This document shows positions 16,176 through 23,570 of a stretch of DNA of 28,188 nt, one piece after another (position 1 is the first letter of the stretch; each line of letters starts with the position of its first letter). Source of the stretch: DASQHY01 sp036390175 (GTDB taxonomy: Bacteria > Acidobacteriota > Terriglobia > Acidiferrales > UBA7541); the NCBI GenBank assembly GCA_036390175.1, contig DASWCG010000109.1, positions 1 to 28,188 of the forward strand, in the 5' to 3' direction. Below the pieces are notes generated by a model. That model saw only the letters and a list, made by a program, of their open reading frames with translations, was not told the DNA's origin and did not search any database. Both the position numbers and the translations under genes were made by a program.

Positions 16176-18230
16176 TCAGCGCAAGTGGAATCCGTAATAA
16201 CCGAGAAAAATCAGCACCCCAAGAATAATCAGCAGCGCGTAGCCGGACACCAGCCCGCTCTGGATCATGCGCACGGGGTAGCTCAAAAGGTTGATAACCC
16301 GCGCCACGAAATTCACCAGGCCGTCCACAATCCAGGTATCCCAAGCGATGGAGAGCCGCGATGTAACGCGGGTCAGCCAGCCCGCGCCATTCACACCCAA
16401 GCCGTCCACAATGGCATTGTCGAAGGCGCCGAGTGTCGTTCCCAAATCTTTCGCGCGGTTCACAAACATCGCATCGTAGATCTCATCCACGTAATACTTG
16501 CGATAGAGCAACTGGTAGAGCCGCGGCCAGCTTGCCGCGAGCTTGCCGGGCAGCTCGGTCCTCTGCAGGTAGAGATAGCGCGCCAGAAGGATGCCTGCAA
16601 CGGCAATGGCGACAGAAACGAGCATGAGCAAATACTCCATCGAAGCAGCCTGCCCGGCAACAGCCTCGGCGCGTTCTTCCACGCGAGAGGCAAGGACGGG
16701 TTCGAGGAAGCGGTCAAAGCGGCCGCTGCCGCCAAGCGAGGCCGGCCAGCCAATCCATCCGCCAACGATCGAGAGCAGCGCGAGAATCATCAGCGGTACG
16801 GTCATCGTCTTCGGCGATTCGTGGATGTGGTGCTCGACGTCGGGAGCGACGCGCGACTTCCCGAAGAAGGTCATATTCACCAGGCGGAACATGTAAAACG
16901 CGGTCATGCCCGCCGTCAGGAAACCGACCATCCACAGCGCGGGGAAACGTTCGAAGGTCTTGCCGAGGATTTCATCTTTGCTGAAAAAGCCGGCGAGGGG
17001 CGGAATTCCCGCAATGGCCAGAGTGGCGATAAAGAACGTTCGGGCAGTGGCGGGAATCTTTCCCCACAGCGCGCCCATCTTGCGCATGTCCTGCTCGCCG
17101 GAGAGCGCGTGGATCACGCTGCCGGAACCGAGGAAGAGGAGCGCTTTGAAGAACGCGTGGGTCATCAGGTGGAAAATCCCCGCGGCAAAGGCGCCCACGC
17201 CGAGGGCGAGAAACATGTAGCCGAGCTGGCTGATAGTGGAATAGGCGAGAACACGCTTGATATCGTTTTGCACCAGACCCATCGAGGCGGCGAAGATTGC
17301 CGTGCACGCGCCGATCACGGCAACCACTTCCAGCGCCAGCGGCGCCAGTTGATAAATGGCGTTCATGCGCGTGACCATGTACACGCCGGCAGTCACCATG
17401 GTGGCCGCGTGAATCAGCGCGCTGACCGGCGTGGGTCCTTCCATGGCATCCGGCAGCCAGACGTAGAGCGGAAGCTGCGCCGACTTCCCCGTCGCACCGA
17501 CAAAAAGCAGCAGGGCTATCCCGGTCAGCACGGGGGCTCCAGCGGCGAAATGTCCCGCTGCGAGGGCGGGGCCAATTTCCGTGAAGCGAATCGTTCCCAG
17601 CGTTGCAACCGTCAGGAAAATTCCCAGCAGGAAGCCCGCGTCGCCAATGCGGTTGACGATGAACGCCTTCTTTCCCGCATCCGCGGCGGATTTTCGCTGA
17701 AAATAAAAACCAATCAGAAGATAGCTGCACTGGCCCACACCTTCCCAGCCGACGAACAGCAACAGCATATTGTTCGCCAGGACCAGCGTGAGCATCGAGA
17801 ACATGAACAGGTTCATGTAGCCGAAGAAACGGTAGTAACCGCCTTCGTGGCCCATGTACCCGATCGAATACACGTGAATCAGGAAGCCGACACCGGTGAC
17901 GACCAGCGCCATCACCGCAGAAAGCGGATCGAGGAGGAAGCCCCAATCGGCGACAAAATCAACGAGCCTGCCGGAACTGGTGTGCATCAGCCCGGCAGGA
18001 ACCCACTGGAAAAGGATTTTCTGGACGACGCGGTGTCCCGGATCAAGCGCAATCAATTGCCGGACGGCGCCTGCGGCGTAAACGAGCGACACGAGCACGC
18101 TGCCGACGCAAATTGCGCTGACCGCGGAGTTCGGGAGCTTGCGGCCGATTAAAATCATCAGCGCCGCTCCCGCCAGGGGAAACAGCGGAATCAGCCAGAT
18201 ATGGTCCAGAAAATATGGCGTCGGATTCAC
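16176..18230 (-). CDS. nuoL: NADH-quinone oxidoreductase subunit L, copy 2
   Basis: Distal pumping subunit with the lateral helix, 684 residues, 31 more than copy 1. E163 (VGWEGVGQCSY) and K249 (GATGKSAQLP) are present, as are HAATMV, HAFFKALLF and FFSKDE. The C-terminal YRKYYVDEIYDAMFVNRAKDL and a final membrane helix (ALLIILGVLIFLGYYGF) complete the fold. The start is GTG 18230, 17 bases after the nuoK2 stop. The pumping residues are all kept, so both membrane arms in the window look active. Confidence 0.96.
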   Translation of the reverse strand: MNPTPYFLDHIWLIPLFPLAGAALMILIGRKLPNSAVSAICVGSVLVSLVYAAGAVRQLIALDPGHRVVQKILFQWVPAGLMHTSSGRLVDFVADWGFLLDPLSAVMALVVTGVGFLIHVYSIGYMGHEGGYYRFFGYMNLFMFSMLTLVLANNMLLLFVGWEGVGQCSYLLIGFYFQRKSAADAGKKAFIVNRIGDAGFLLGIFLTVATLGTIRFTEIGPALAAGHFAAGAPVLTGIALLLFVGATGKSAQLPLYVWLPDAMEGPTPVSALIHAATMVTAGVYMVTRMNAIYQLAPLALEVVAVIGACTAIFAASMGLVQNDIKRVLAYSTISQLGYMFLALGVGAFAAGIFHLMTHAFFKALLFLGSGSVIHALSGEQDMRKMGALWGKIPATARTFFIATLAIAGIPPLAGFFSKDEILGKTFERFPALWMVGFLTAGMTAFYMFRLVNMTFFGKSRVAPDVEHHIHESPKTMTVPLMILALLSIVGGWIGWPASLGGSGRFDRFLEPVLASRVEERAEAVAGQAASMEYLLMLVSVAIAVAGILLARYLYLQRTELPGKLAASWPRLYQLLYRKYYVDEIYDAMFVNRAKDLGTTLGAFDNAIVDGLGVNGAGWLTRVTSRLSIAWDTWIVDGLVNFVARVINLLSYPVRMIQSGLVSGYALLIILGVLIFLGYYGFHLR

Positions 18231-18247
18231 TCGTCAGCGCCCCACAG

Positions 18248-18550
18248 CTACCATTTCAGCAAATCCATTTCGTCGGCCAGCACGGTTTCGCGATTCCGGA
18301 AAAACGCGATGATGATGCCGAGCCCGACGGTCGCCTCAGCGGCCGCGTCGGTAATAACGAAGATCGCGAAAATCTGGCCGTTCACGGAGCCGAACAGCCG
18401 CGAGAAAGCCACCAAGTTGATATTCACGGCGTTCAGGATCAGTTCGATGGACATCAGAATGATGATGACGTTGCGCCGCGTCAGCACGCCGACCACGCCG
18501 ATGATGAACAGCGCGAGACTCAAAAAAAGATAATGGCCGACGGGCATCAT
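18248..18550 (-). CDS. nuoK: NADH-quinone oxidoreductase subunit K, copy 2
   Basis: Small membrane subunit of 100 residues. The frame is open to 18589, but ATG 18550 gives the canonical length and places the membrane glutamates at E36 (MSIELILNAVN) and E72 (AAAEATVGLG), as in copy 1 and E. coli. A second ATG follows directly at 18547. The start is seven bases after the nuoJ2 stop. It ends in the usual MDLLKW. Confidence 0.95.
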   Translation of the reverse strand: MMPVGHYLFLSLALFIIGVVGVLTRRNVIIILMSIELILNAVNINLVAFSRLFGSVNGQIFAIFVITDAAAEATVGLGIIIAFFRNRETVLADEMDLLKW

Positions 18551-18557
18551 CGCTCGC

Positions 18558-19082
18558 TCACACCTTCTTCTTGGCCATGACCACGGCACCGATCATGGCC
18601 ACCAGCAGCAGCACCGAAGCAATTTCAAAGGGAAGCAGATACTCGTGGAACAGGCCCTGCGACACCAGTTCCGTATTGGGCTCCAGGCGCGCCGCCGCGG
18701 CCGCGGGAAGCTGAAACACAGGCGAATTCTGGCTGTGCCTTGCGAAGTACATGGCGAACCCGGTCATCCCGCCCAAGGCCAGCGCCAAAATCACCGCAAC
18801 CCAGGTCTGCCGGTTGAACTTCAATTGATGCAGCGCAACGTCCAGGTTTACCAGCATGATGACGAAGACGAACAGCACCATGACGCCGCCGGCGTACAGA
18901 ATAATCTGCACGATGAAGAGGAACTCCGCGCGCAACAGCAGAAAAATTCCCGCTGTTGCCAGCAGCGTGGTGATCAAGAAGACCGCGCTGTGCACGGCGT
19001 TGCGGCGCGTGACCACCAGGATGGCGGAGAGTACCGCGACCCCCGCGAAGAAATAAAAAAGAACGCTATCCAGCATGAGCAC
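18558..19082 (-). CDS. nuoJ: NADH-quinone oxidoreductase subunit J, copy 2
   Basis: Small membrane subunit of up to 174 residues. It has NAVHSAVFLITTLLATAGIF near 28-47 and the conserved TM3 core FIVQIILYAGGVMVLFVFVI near 56-75. The start is GTG 19082 or ATG 19076; both lie inside the end of nuoH2, so translation is probably coupled. As in the first locus, nuoJ directly follows nuoH and no nuoI is present. Confidence 0.94.
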   Translation of the reverse strand: MLMLDSVLFYFFAGVAVLSAILVVTRRNAVHSAVFLITTLLATAGIFLLLRAEFLFIVQIILYAGGVMVLFVFVIMLVNLDVALHQLKFNRQTWVAVILALALGGMTGFAMYFARHSQNSPVFQLPAAAAARLEPNTELVSQGLFHEYLLPFEIASVLLLVAMIGAVVMAKKKV

Positions 19083-20397
19083 CCGACCTTTGCGCTTCGG
19101 TGGTGCTTCGCCGCGTCTCGCCAGCTATGAGCCACAAGGCAATCGCCAGGGTGATCGCCGTGGTCAGCAGCAGCGCCGCCCACGGCTTCCAGTGCAGTTG
19201 CCAGTACAGCGCCAATCCAAGCGCCAGGCTCATCACGTTGACAATGGAAACCGGGATCAGGAAGTGCCAGCCCAGCTTCATCAACTGGTCGAAGCGGTAA
19301 CGCGGCAGCGTGAACCGCAGCCACATAAAGACGTAGAGATACAAAAACACTTTCAACAGGAACCAGAATCCGCCGTGAACCGCGGGTTTGAGGCCCGCGA
19401 GGAAACTCCCCGCCGCTGCAAATTGCGGCAGCGCCAACGCCACCGCGAGCAGCAGGCACAGACCACCCACGGCAACCATGAACAGTTTCTGGACCTGGAC
19501 AGGCTGCTTTGGCGCGCGCAGGAATGAGTAAAAGCCGACGAGCAGCATCAGCAGGAGTGGAACGTAATCGAAAACAACTCCCCAGCTCGCGTTGGGGAAC
19601 GGCCGCAGCCAGCCGCCGAGAAACAGCGTTGTGGCCACCGACGCGACGACCATCATGTTGGCGTATTCCGCCAGAAAATACAGCGCCCAGCGGAAGCCGC
19701 TGAACTCGGTCATGTAGCCGGCCACCAGTTCCGACTCCGCTTCCGGAAGATCAAACGGCGCGCGATTCGTTTCGGCGATGGATGCGACCAGATAAATGAA
19801 GAACGCGATAGGAGCGAGGAATACGAACCAGACGTGCTGTGCGTTCTGCATCTCCACAATCCCGCGGATGCGCAGCGAGCGAGAAAGCAGGAGACCGCTC
19901 ACAATGGCCATGCCCCCGGCGGTTTCATAGCTCACGAGTTGCGCGGAGCTCCGCAGCGCACCCAGCAGCGAGTAATGGCTGTTCGAGGCCCAGCCGCCCA
20001 GCACAATGCCAAAAATACCCAGCGCGCTCACGCCGACCACAAACAGAATCCCGATGTTGATGTCCTTGGCAATCTGGAACGACGGGCCAAACGCCAGCGC
20101 AGCCATCGCCAGCATCGCCGTTGTGACCGAAATGACCGGAGCAAACCAGAAAATCCACGCGTCGGCGCTTTCCGGGATGATGTCTTCTTTGATCAGCAGC
20201 TTCAGCGCGTCGGCGATGGGCTGCAGCAAGCCGTGGGGACCCACGCGCATCGGCCCGAGGCGCGCTTGCATGTCGGCCATCACCTTGCGCTCGAGCAGAA
20301 CGATGTAGCCCGCGACGAGCGGCAGCAGCGCCACGATCACCACGGCATAGAGCAGCGGCAACAAGTGCGGCCGAAAGAATTCGATCAAGTCATGCAT
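19066..20397 (-). CDS. nuoH: NADH-quinone oxidoreductase subunit H, copy 2 (enlarged)
   Basis: Quinone-chamber membrane subunit, 443 residues, about 100 more than a typical NuoH. Hallmarks: LLERKVMADMQARLGPMRVG near 34-53, AETNRAPFDLPEAESELVAG near 208-227 and LPRYRFDQLM near 364-373. There is an insertion near 264-342 between FLGGW and FWFLLK with two hydrophobic stretches, in the same place as in copy 1 but with different sequence. In addition there is an extra C-terminal membrane segment (about 404-425) and a charged tail (about 427-443) that copy 1 lacks. It starts at ATG 20397, 23 bases after nuoD. Confidence 0.95.
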   Translation of the reverse strand: MHDLIEFFRPHLLPLLYAVVIVALLPLVAGYIVLLERKVMADMQARLGPMRVGPHGLLQPIADALKLLIKEDIIPESADAWIFWFAPVISVTTAMLAMAALAFGPSFQIAKDINIGILFVVGVSALGIFGIVLGGWASNSHYSLLGALRSSAQLVSYETAGGMAIVSGLLLSRSLRIRGIVEMQNAQHVWFVFLAPIAFFIYLVASIAETNRAPFDLPEAESELVAGYMTEFSGFRWALYFLAEYANMMVVASVATTLFLGGWLRPFPNASWGVVFDYVPLLLMLLVGFYSFLRAPKQPVQVQKLFMVAVGGLCLLLAVALALPQFAAAGSFLAGLKPAVHGGFWFLLKVFLYLYVFMWLRFTLPRYRFDQLMKLGWHFLIPVSIVNVMSLALGLALYWQLHWKPWAALLLTTAITLAIALWLIAGETRRSTTEAQRSGAHAG

Positions 20398-20420
20398 CCG
20401 CGATCAGCAGCTCCTCCGCC

Positions 20421-21563
20421 TCACCGGTCCACTTCCCCGAGAACAATGTCCAGCGTTCCGATGATGGCGACCACGTCCGCCACCAGGTGCCCGCGCACCA
20501 TCTTGTCAAACGCCTGCAAATTGATGAAGGACGGCGGGCGAATGCGCACGCGGTAAGGCTGCACCGTGCCGTCGCTCACAATGTAGTAGCCTAGTTCCCC
20601 TTTGGGCGCTTCAATCGCGTGATATGCCTCGCCGGGAGGGGGCTTCAATACTTTACCGACCTTGGCCATGATCGGCCCGGCGGGGATGCTTTCGATGGCC
20701 TGGAGGCAGATCAGGCGCGACTGCCGCATCTCCTCCACGCGCACCAGGTACCGATCGTAGGTGTCGCCGGTCTTGCCCGTGGGGATCTCAAATCTGTACC
20801 GGTCGTAGGCCGCATACGGCATGGCTTTGCGAATGTCCCATTTCACGCCGCTCGCGCGCAGCACCGGCCCGGTCGCGCCCATGTCAATGGCGTCTTGCGC
20901 GACCAGCACGCCGACCCCCCTGGTGCGGCCCAGCCAGATGCGGTTCTGCGTGAGCAGCGCCTCGTACTCGTCAATTCTCGATGCGAAGTCTTTGCAAAAC
21001 CGCGCAACGTCCTTCTCGAGGGTGTCGTAGGCCTCGTACTGCAAGCCTCCGATGCGGAACGCGTGGGTGGTCAGCCGCGCGCCGCAGTACTTCTCAAAAA
21101 TCTTCAGAATTTCTTCGCGCTCCCGGAAACAGTAAAACAGCGGCGTCAGTGCGCCAATATCCAGCGCGTGCGTGCCGAGCCAGAGCAGGTGGCTCGCGAT
21201 TCGCTGCAACTCGGTGAGGATCGTGCGGATGACGCGGGCGCGCAGCGGCGCCTCGACGTTCATCAATTTCTCGACCGCCTCGCAATAACCCAGGCCGTTG
21301 CTCACCGCGGCGACGTAGTCCATGCGGTCCACGTAGGGGGCAAACTGCTGGTAGGTGCGGTGCTCGGCGATTTTCTCGACCCCGCGGTGCAGGTAGCCGA
21401 TGATGCACTCGGAGTCCACCACCTTCTCCCCGTCGAGCTTCAGCTTCACGCGCAGCACACCGTGCGTCGAGGGATGCTGCGGCCCCATGTTTACGATGAT
21501 TTCGTCGGCGCCGAGAACCGTGGTTTCGACGTTGGGGAAGCCGGCGCTAGGTGTCTCGGGCAT
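20421..21563 (-). CDS. nuoD: NADH-quinone oxidoreductase subunit D
   Basis: Quinone-site subunit of the peripheral arm, 380 residues, separate from NuoC. The quinone-binding residues known from Thermus Nqo4 (His38 and Tyr87) correspond to H34 in MGPQHPSTHGVLR and Y83 in YVDRMDY. The N- and C-terminal CxxC pairs that bind nickel in related hydrogenases are absent, so this is a respiratory dehydrogenase and not a hydrogenase. It begins three bases after the nuoC stop. It is the only nuoD visible. Confidence 0.97.
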   Translation of the reverse strand: MPETPSAGFPNVETTVLGADEIIVNMGPQHPSTHGVLRVKLKLDGEKVVDSECIIGYLHRGVEKIAEHRTYQQFAPYVDRMDYVAAVSNGLGYCEAVEKLMNVEAPLRARVIRTILTELQRIASHLLWLGTHALDIGALTPLFYCFREREEILKIFEKYCGARLTTHAFRIGGLQYEAYDTLEKDVARFCKDFASRIDEYEALLTQNRIWLGRTRGVGVLVAQDAIDMGATGPVLRASGVKWDIRKAMPYAAYDRYRFEIPTGKTGDTYDRYLVRVEEMRQSRLICLQAIESIPAGPIMAKVGKVLKPPPGEAYHAIEAPKGELGYYIVSDGTVQPYRVRIRPPSFINLQAFDKMVRGHLVADVVAIIGTLDIVLGEVDR

Positions 21564-21566
21564 CGG

Positions 21567-22211
21567 CTACTGTCCGCTCTCGATCCCCAGGTTTTCGCGC
21601 ACCCAGGCGGTGTCCTGCGTAAGAATGTCGTAGTCTTTGCGCAACGGATGACCCTGCCACTCGTCGGGCAGCAGAATGCGCTTCAAGTTTGGATGGCCTT
21701 CGAAGCGAATGCCAAACATATCGAAGGCTTCGCGCTCGAGCCAGTTGGCCGTAGACCATATGCCGGAAACGCTGGGCACCGGCTCATTTTCTCCGGCGTA
21801 AACCTTGATGCGCAGACGCGCATTGTGCTCGAAGGAATAGAGATTCAGCACGACGTCGAATCTCTTCTCGCGCTTCGGCCAGTCCACAGCCGTAAGGTCC
21901 GAAAGGAGAGTGAATTTTTCTTCATCGCGCGTGTATTCGGCAATTTGCAGGAGGCGCGCGCGATCCACCACGAGGATGGCCTGCTTGCGGTCTTCCCAGG
22001 CCTCGCGGATGGCCTCGCCGAAGCGCGCTTTGTAACGCTTCACCAGGTCGTTATCGAGGGGAACCGGCGCGAACGCAGGAGGTTTCGGTGGCGGCGGAGC
22101 GGCCGGCTTCGGAGGCGCGGCTCCTGCCGGAGCGGCTGGCTGGGCCGGCGCCGCGGGCTTATCGCCGGCGGGGGGTACAGGCGGCTTTTGGTCCTGAGAG
22201 TCGTCGGCCAT
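21567..22211 (-). CDS. nuoC: NADH-quinone oxidoreductase subunit C with a Pro/Ala-rich N-terminus
   Basis: Peripheral-arm subunit, 214 residues. The conserved C-terminal half contains WLEREAFDMFGIRFEGHPNL and RILLPDEWQGHPLRKDY (about 156-194). Residues 8-50 are a Pro/Ala/Lys-rich stretch without homology to the family core, probably a flexible extension. The ATG at 22211 has only a weak ribosome binding site. The gene is preceded by its own promoter and by the nuoA terminator; nuoB, which normally lies between nuoA and nuoC, is missing. Confidence 0.95.
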   Translation of the reverse strand: MADDSQDQKPPVPPAGDKPAAPAQPAAPAGAAPPKPAAPPPPKPPAFAPVPLDNDLVKRYKARFGEAIREAWEDRKQAILVVDRARLLQIAEYTRDEEKFTLLSDLTAVDWPKREKRFDVVLNLYSFEHNARLRIKVYAGENEPVPSVSGIWSTANWLEREAFDMFGIRFEGHPNLKRILLPDEWQGHPLRKDYDILTQDTAWVRENLGIESGQ

Positions 22212-22269
22212 TTGTCCGGGGTGCAGCGCACTGCACAGGATTTGCCAGCTTAAAAACTGTGAACCGTAG

Positions 22270-22299
22270 GTTCTAACACACGGCGGAAAACGGCGTCAA
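22270..22299 (-). promoter_or_regulatory. Promoter of the nuoC-nuoN2-atp operon
   Basis: On the minus strand a -35 box TTGACG (22299-22294), an 18-base spacer and an extended -10 TGT-TAGAAC (TAGAAC at 22275-22270) match a sigma-70 type promoter well. The start of transcription would be near 22263, giving a leader of about 50 bases before nuoC. It lies directly downstream of the nuoA terminator, so the long operon can be expressed independently of nuoA. Confidence 0.7.
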
Positions 22300-22313
22300 A
22301 TGTTTCCCGCCAC

Positions 22314-22344
22314 AAAAAAATCCCGGCCGCTGCACAGGGCCGGG
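22314..22344 (-). terminator. Intrinsic terminator of nuoA
   Basis: On the minus strand a perfect 7-bp stem CCCGGCC/GGCCGGG (22344-22338 with 22328-22322) with a 9-base loop is followed by A and seven T (22320-22314). It stands 27 bases after the nuoA stop and should end transcription before nuoC. Confidence 0.9.
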
Positions 22345-22370
22345 CTAAAGAAATCTGATTTGCTCGCGCG

Positions 22371-22730
22371 CTACACCCATTCAAGCGCGCCTTTCTTGTA
22401 CAGCCAGACGTAGCCAATCACCAGGATGCCGAGGAACACGAACATCGAGACGAGCCCGAAGAACCCGTATTGCTTGTACCGGATGGCCCAGGGAAACAGG
22501 AACATCGTTTCGACGTCGAAAATTACAAACAGCATGGCAATAATGTAGAAGCGCACGGAATACCGGCCGCGCGCGTCGCCTTCGGCCGGGACGCCGCATT
22601 CATAAGGCTTCAGCTTCGCTCCCACGGCCCGCGAATCCGGCCGGATGAACTTCATCACCACCAGGGTGACCGCAGGAAACGCGGCGACCAGCGCCGCAAA
22701 AATCAGGACGGGGATGTATTCACTCGGCAT
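22371..22730 (-). CDS. nuoA: NADH-quinone oxidoreductase subunit A
   Basis: Small membrane subunit near the quinone chamber, 119 residues, three helices. Family signs are KLKPYECGVPAEGDARGRYSVRFY near 39-62 (the loop with the conserved Cys over the quinone entry, here C45) and MLFVIFDVETMFLFPWA near 66-82 with conserved acidic residues. It has its own promoter and its own terminator, so it is a single-gene unit, unlike the usual nuoA-nuoB-nuoC run. It is the only nuoA in view. Confidence 0.96.
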   Translation of the reverse strand: MPSEYIPVLIFAALVAAFPAVTLVVMKFIRPDSRAVGAKLKPYECGVPAEGDARGRYSVRFYIIAMLFVIFDVETMFLFPWAIRYKQYGFFGLVSMFVFLGILVIGYVWLYKKGALEWV

Positions 22731-22747
22731 CGCTCGTTCCGCGAATC

Positions 22748-22777
22748 ATCCTAACACACCGGTCAAGCGCGGACCAA
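22748..22777 (-). promoter_or_regulatory. Probable promoter of nuoA
   Basis: On the minus strand TTGGTC (22777-22772), an 18-base spacer and an extended -10 TGT-TAGGAT (TAGGAT at 22753-22748). The -35 is weak but the spacing and the TGTGTTAG core equal those of the nuoC promoter. Transcription would start near 22741, leaving a leader of only about 11 bases before the nuoA ATG. Confidence 0.5.
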
Positions 22778-22829
22778 CCACCACGGGCTTCGGTACCGGG
22801 TCAGTTTCCCATTTTCCCGCTACCCGGCA

Positions 22830-23570
22830 TTACAAAACAACTTTTTGCTTCAAATCCTGAGCGGCTCGCATCACGTCGTCCGGCCTGCCTAGGTCACGCC
22901 AATAATACTCATCGGCACGAAAGGCGAGGATGTTTTCTCCGTGGGCAGCGAGCCGCAGATAGGAAGTGATGATGGAGAAAACGCCTTCTTCAATCATCAT
23001 CGCAAAGAGACGAGGAGAAATGACATGGATGCCGGAAAAAGCCAGTGCCTGCACGTGCTTGGAAGGTCGAACAAGTTCAGTCTCTTGACCGCGTCGCCGG
23101 CCGCAAAGCTTAAGCTGCTCGTCGAAGAGCAGGTATCGGGCCGTCTCCCGGTCTTGCACCGCCAGTGTGGCGAGAGCCTGATTTTCAGTGTGAAATTGCA
23201 CCATACGCCGGAGATCAATGGTCGAGATGACGTCAACATTGTGCAAAATAAACGGCTCGCTAAGACGCTTGGAATCCTCGAGGAAAAAATAGGCGGCCTT
23301 TTTCAGGCCGCCGCCCGTGTCGAGCAAGACGTCCTCGCGAGAGACTTCAATGCGTATGCCGAAGTTTTTGTTGGTTTTCAGATAGTCGAGAATCGCATCG
23401 GCAAAGTGATGCACATTGATGATCACCTCGCGAATCCCAAAGGCGACCAGGCGAGAGAGCGTGATCTCCAACAGGGTGCGGCCGGCGACCTCCACCAGGG
23501 CCTTGGGGCGGTGGTCGGTGAGTGGCCGCAAGCGCGTACCGAGCCCGGCGGCCAAAATCATCGCTTTCAT
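22830..23570 (-). CDS. murU: MurU-like sugar-1-phosphate nucleotidyltransferase
   Basis: Predicted to join a sugar-1-phosphate to a nucleotide, most likely MurNAc-1-phosphate and UTP to give UDP-MurNAc in cytoplasmic cell-wall recycling. The 246 residues form a single nucleotidyltransferase domain with the N-terminal signature MILAAGLGTRLRPLT and RPKAL (about 4-25), LLDTGGGLKKA near 82-92 and the metal-binding HNVDV near 109-113. It has no C-terminal left-handed helix domain, which sets it apart from GlmU. Its ATG overlaps the stop of the AmgK-RapZ gene by four bases, the pairing seen for AmgK and MurU in Pseudomonas. A mannose-1-phosphate or glucose-1-phosphate enzyme cannot be excluded from sequence alone. 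Confidence 0.82.
   Translation of the reverse strand: MKAMILAAGLGTRLRPLTDHRPKALVEVAGRTLLEITLSRLVAFGIREVIINVHHFADAILDYLKTNKNFGIRIEVSREDVLLDTGGGLKKAAYFFLEDSKRLSEPFILHNVDVISTIDLRRMVQFHTENQALATLAVQDRETARYLLFDEQLKLCGRRRGQETELVRPSKHVQALAFSGIHVISPRLFAMMIEEGVFSIITSYLRLAAHGENILAFRADEYYWRDLGRPDDVMRAAQDLKQKVVL

Noticed and set aside
15924..18152. A 742-codon open frame on the + strand opposite nuoL2 and nuoM2
   Set aside because: It lies antisense to genes with clear homology. Its composition (rich in Arg, Gln, His, Asp and Glu) is the mirror of membrane-protein codons in GC-rich DNA, and it has no recognisable domain.
12951..18230. Possible Mrp antiporter or hydrogenase membrane module in place of complex I
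   Set aside because: The set continues with H, D, C and A, and NuoD lacks the nickel-binding cysteine pairs of hydrogenases; there are no MrpE, F or G genes.
5960..18230. Recent tandem or inverted duplication of the nuo membrane-arm genes
   Set aside because: Copies 1 and 2 differ throughout in sequence, loop lengths and ends, so there is no long near-identical repeat; they are old paralogues or of separate origin.
22796..22827. Inverted repeat CCGGGT...ACCCGG after the murU-like gene
   Set aside because: Only a 6-bp stem with a 20-base loop and no T tract on either strand, so I do not call it a terminator.
22830..23570. GlmU or glucose-1-phosphate thymidylyltransferase as the identity of the nucleotidyltransferase
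   Set aside because: It is a short single-domain protein without the hexapeptide-repeat domain of GlmU, and the overlap with an AmgK-type kinase favours MurU; other sugar specificities remain possible.
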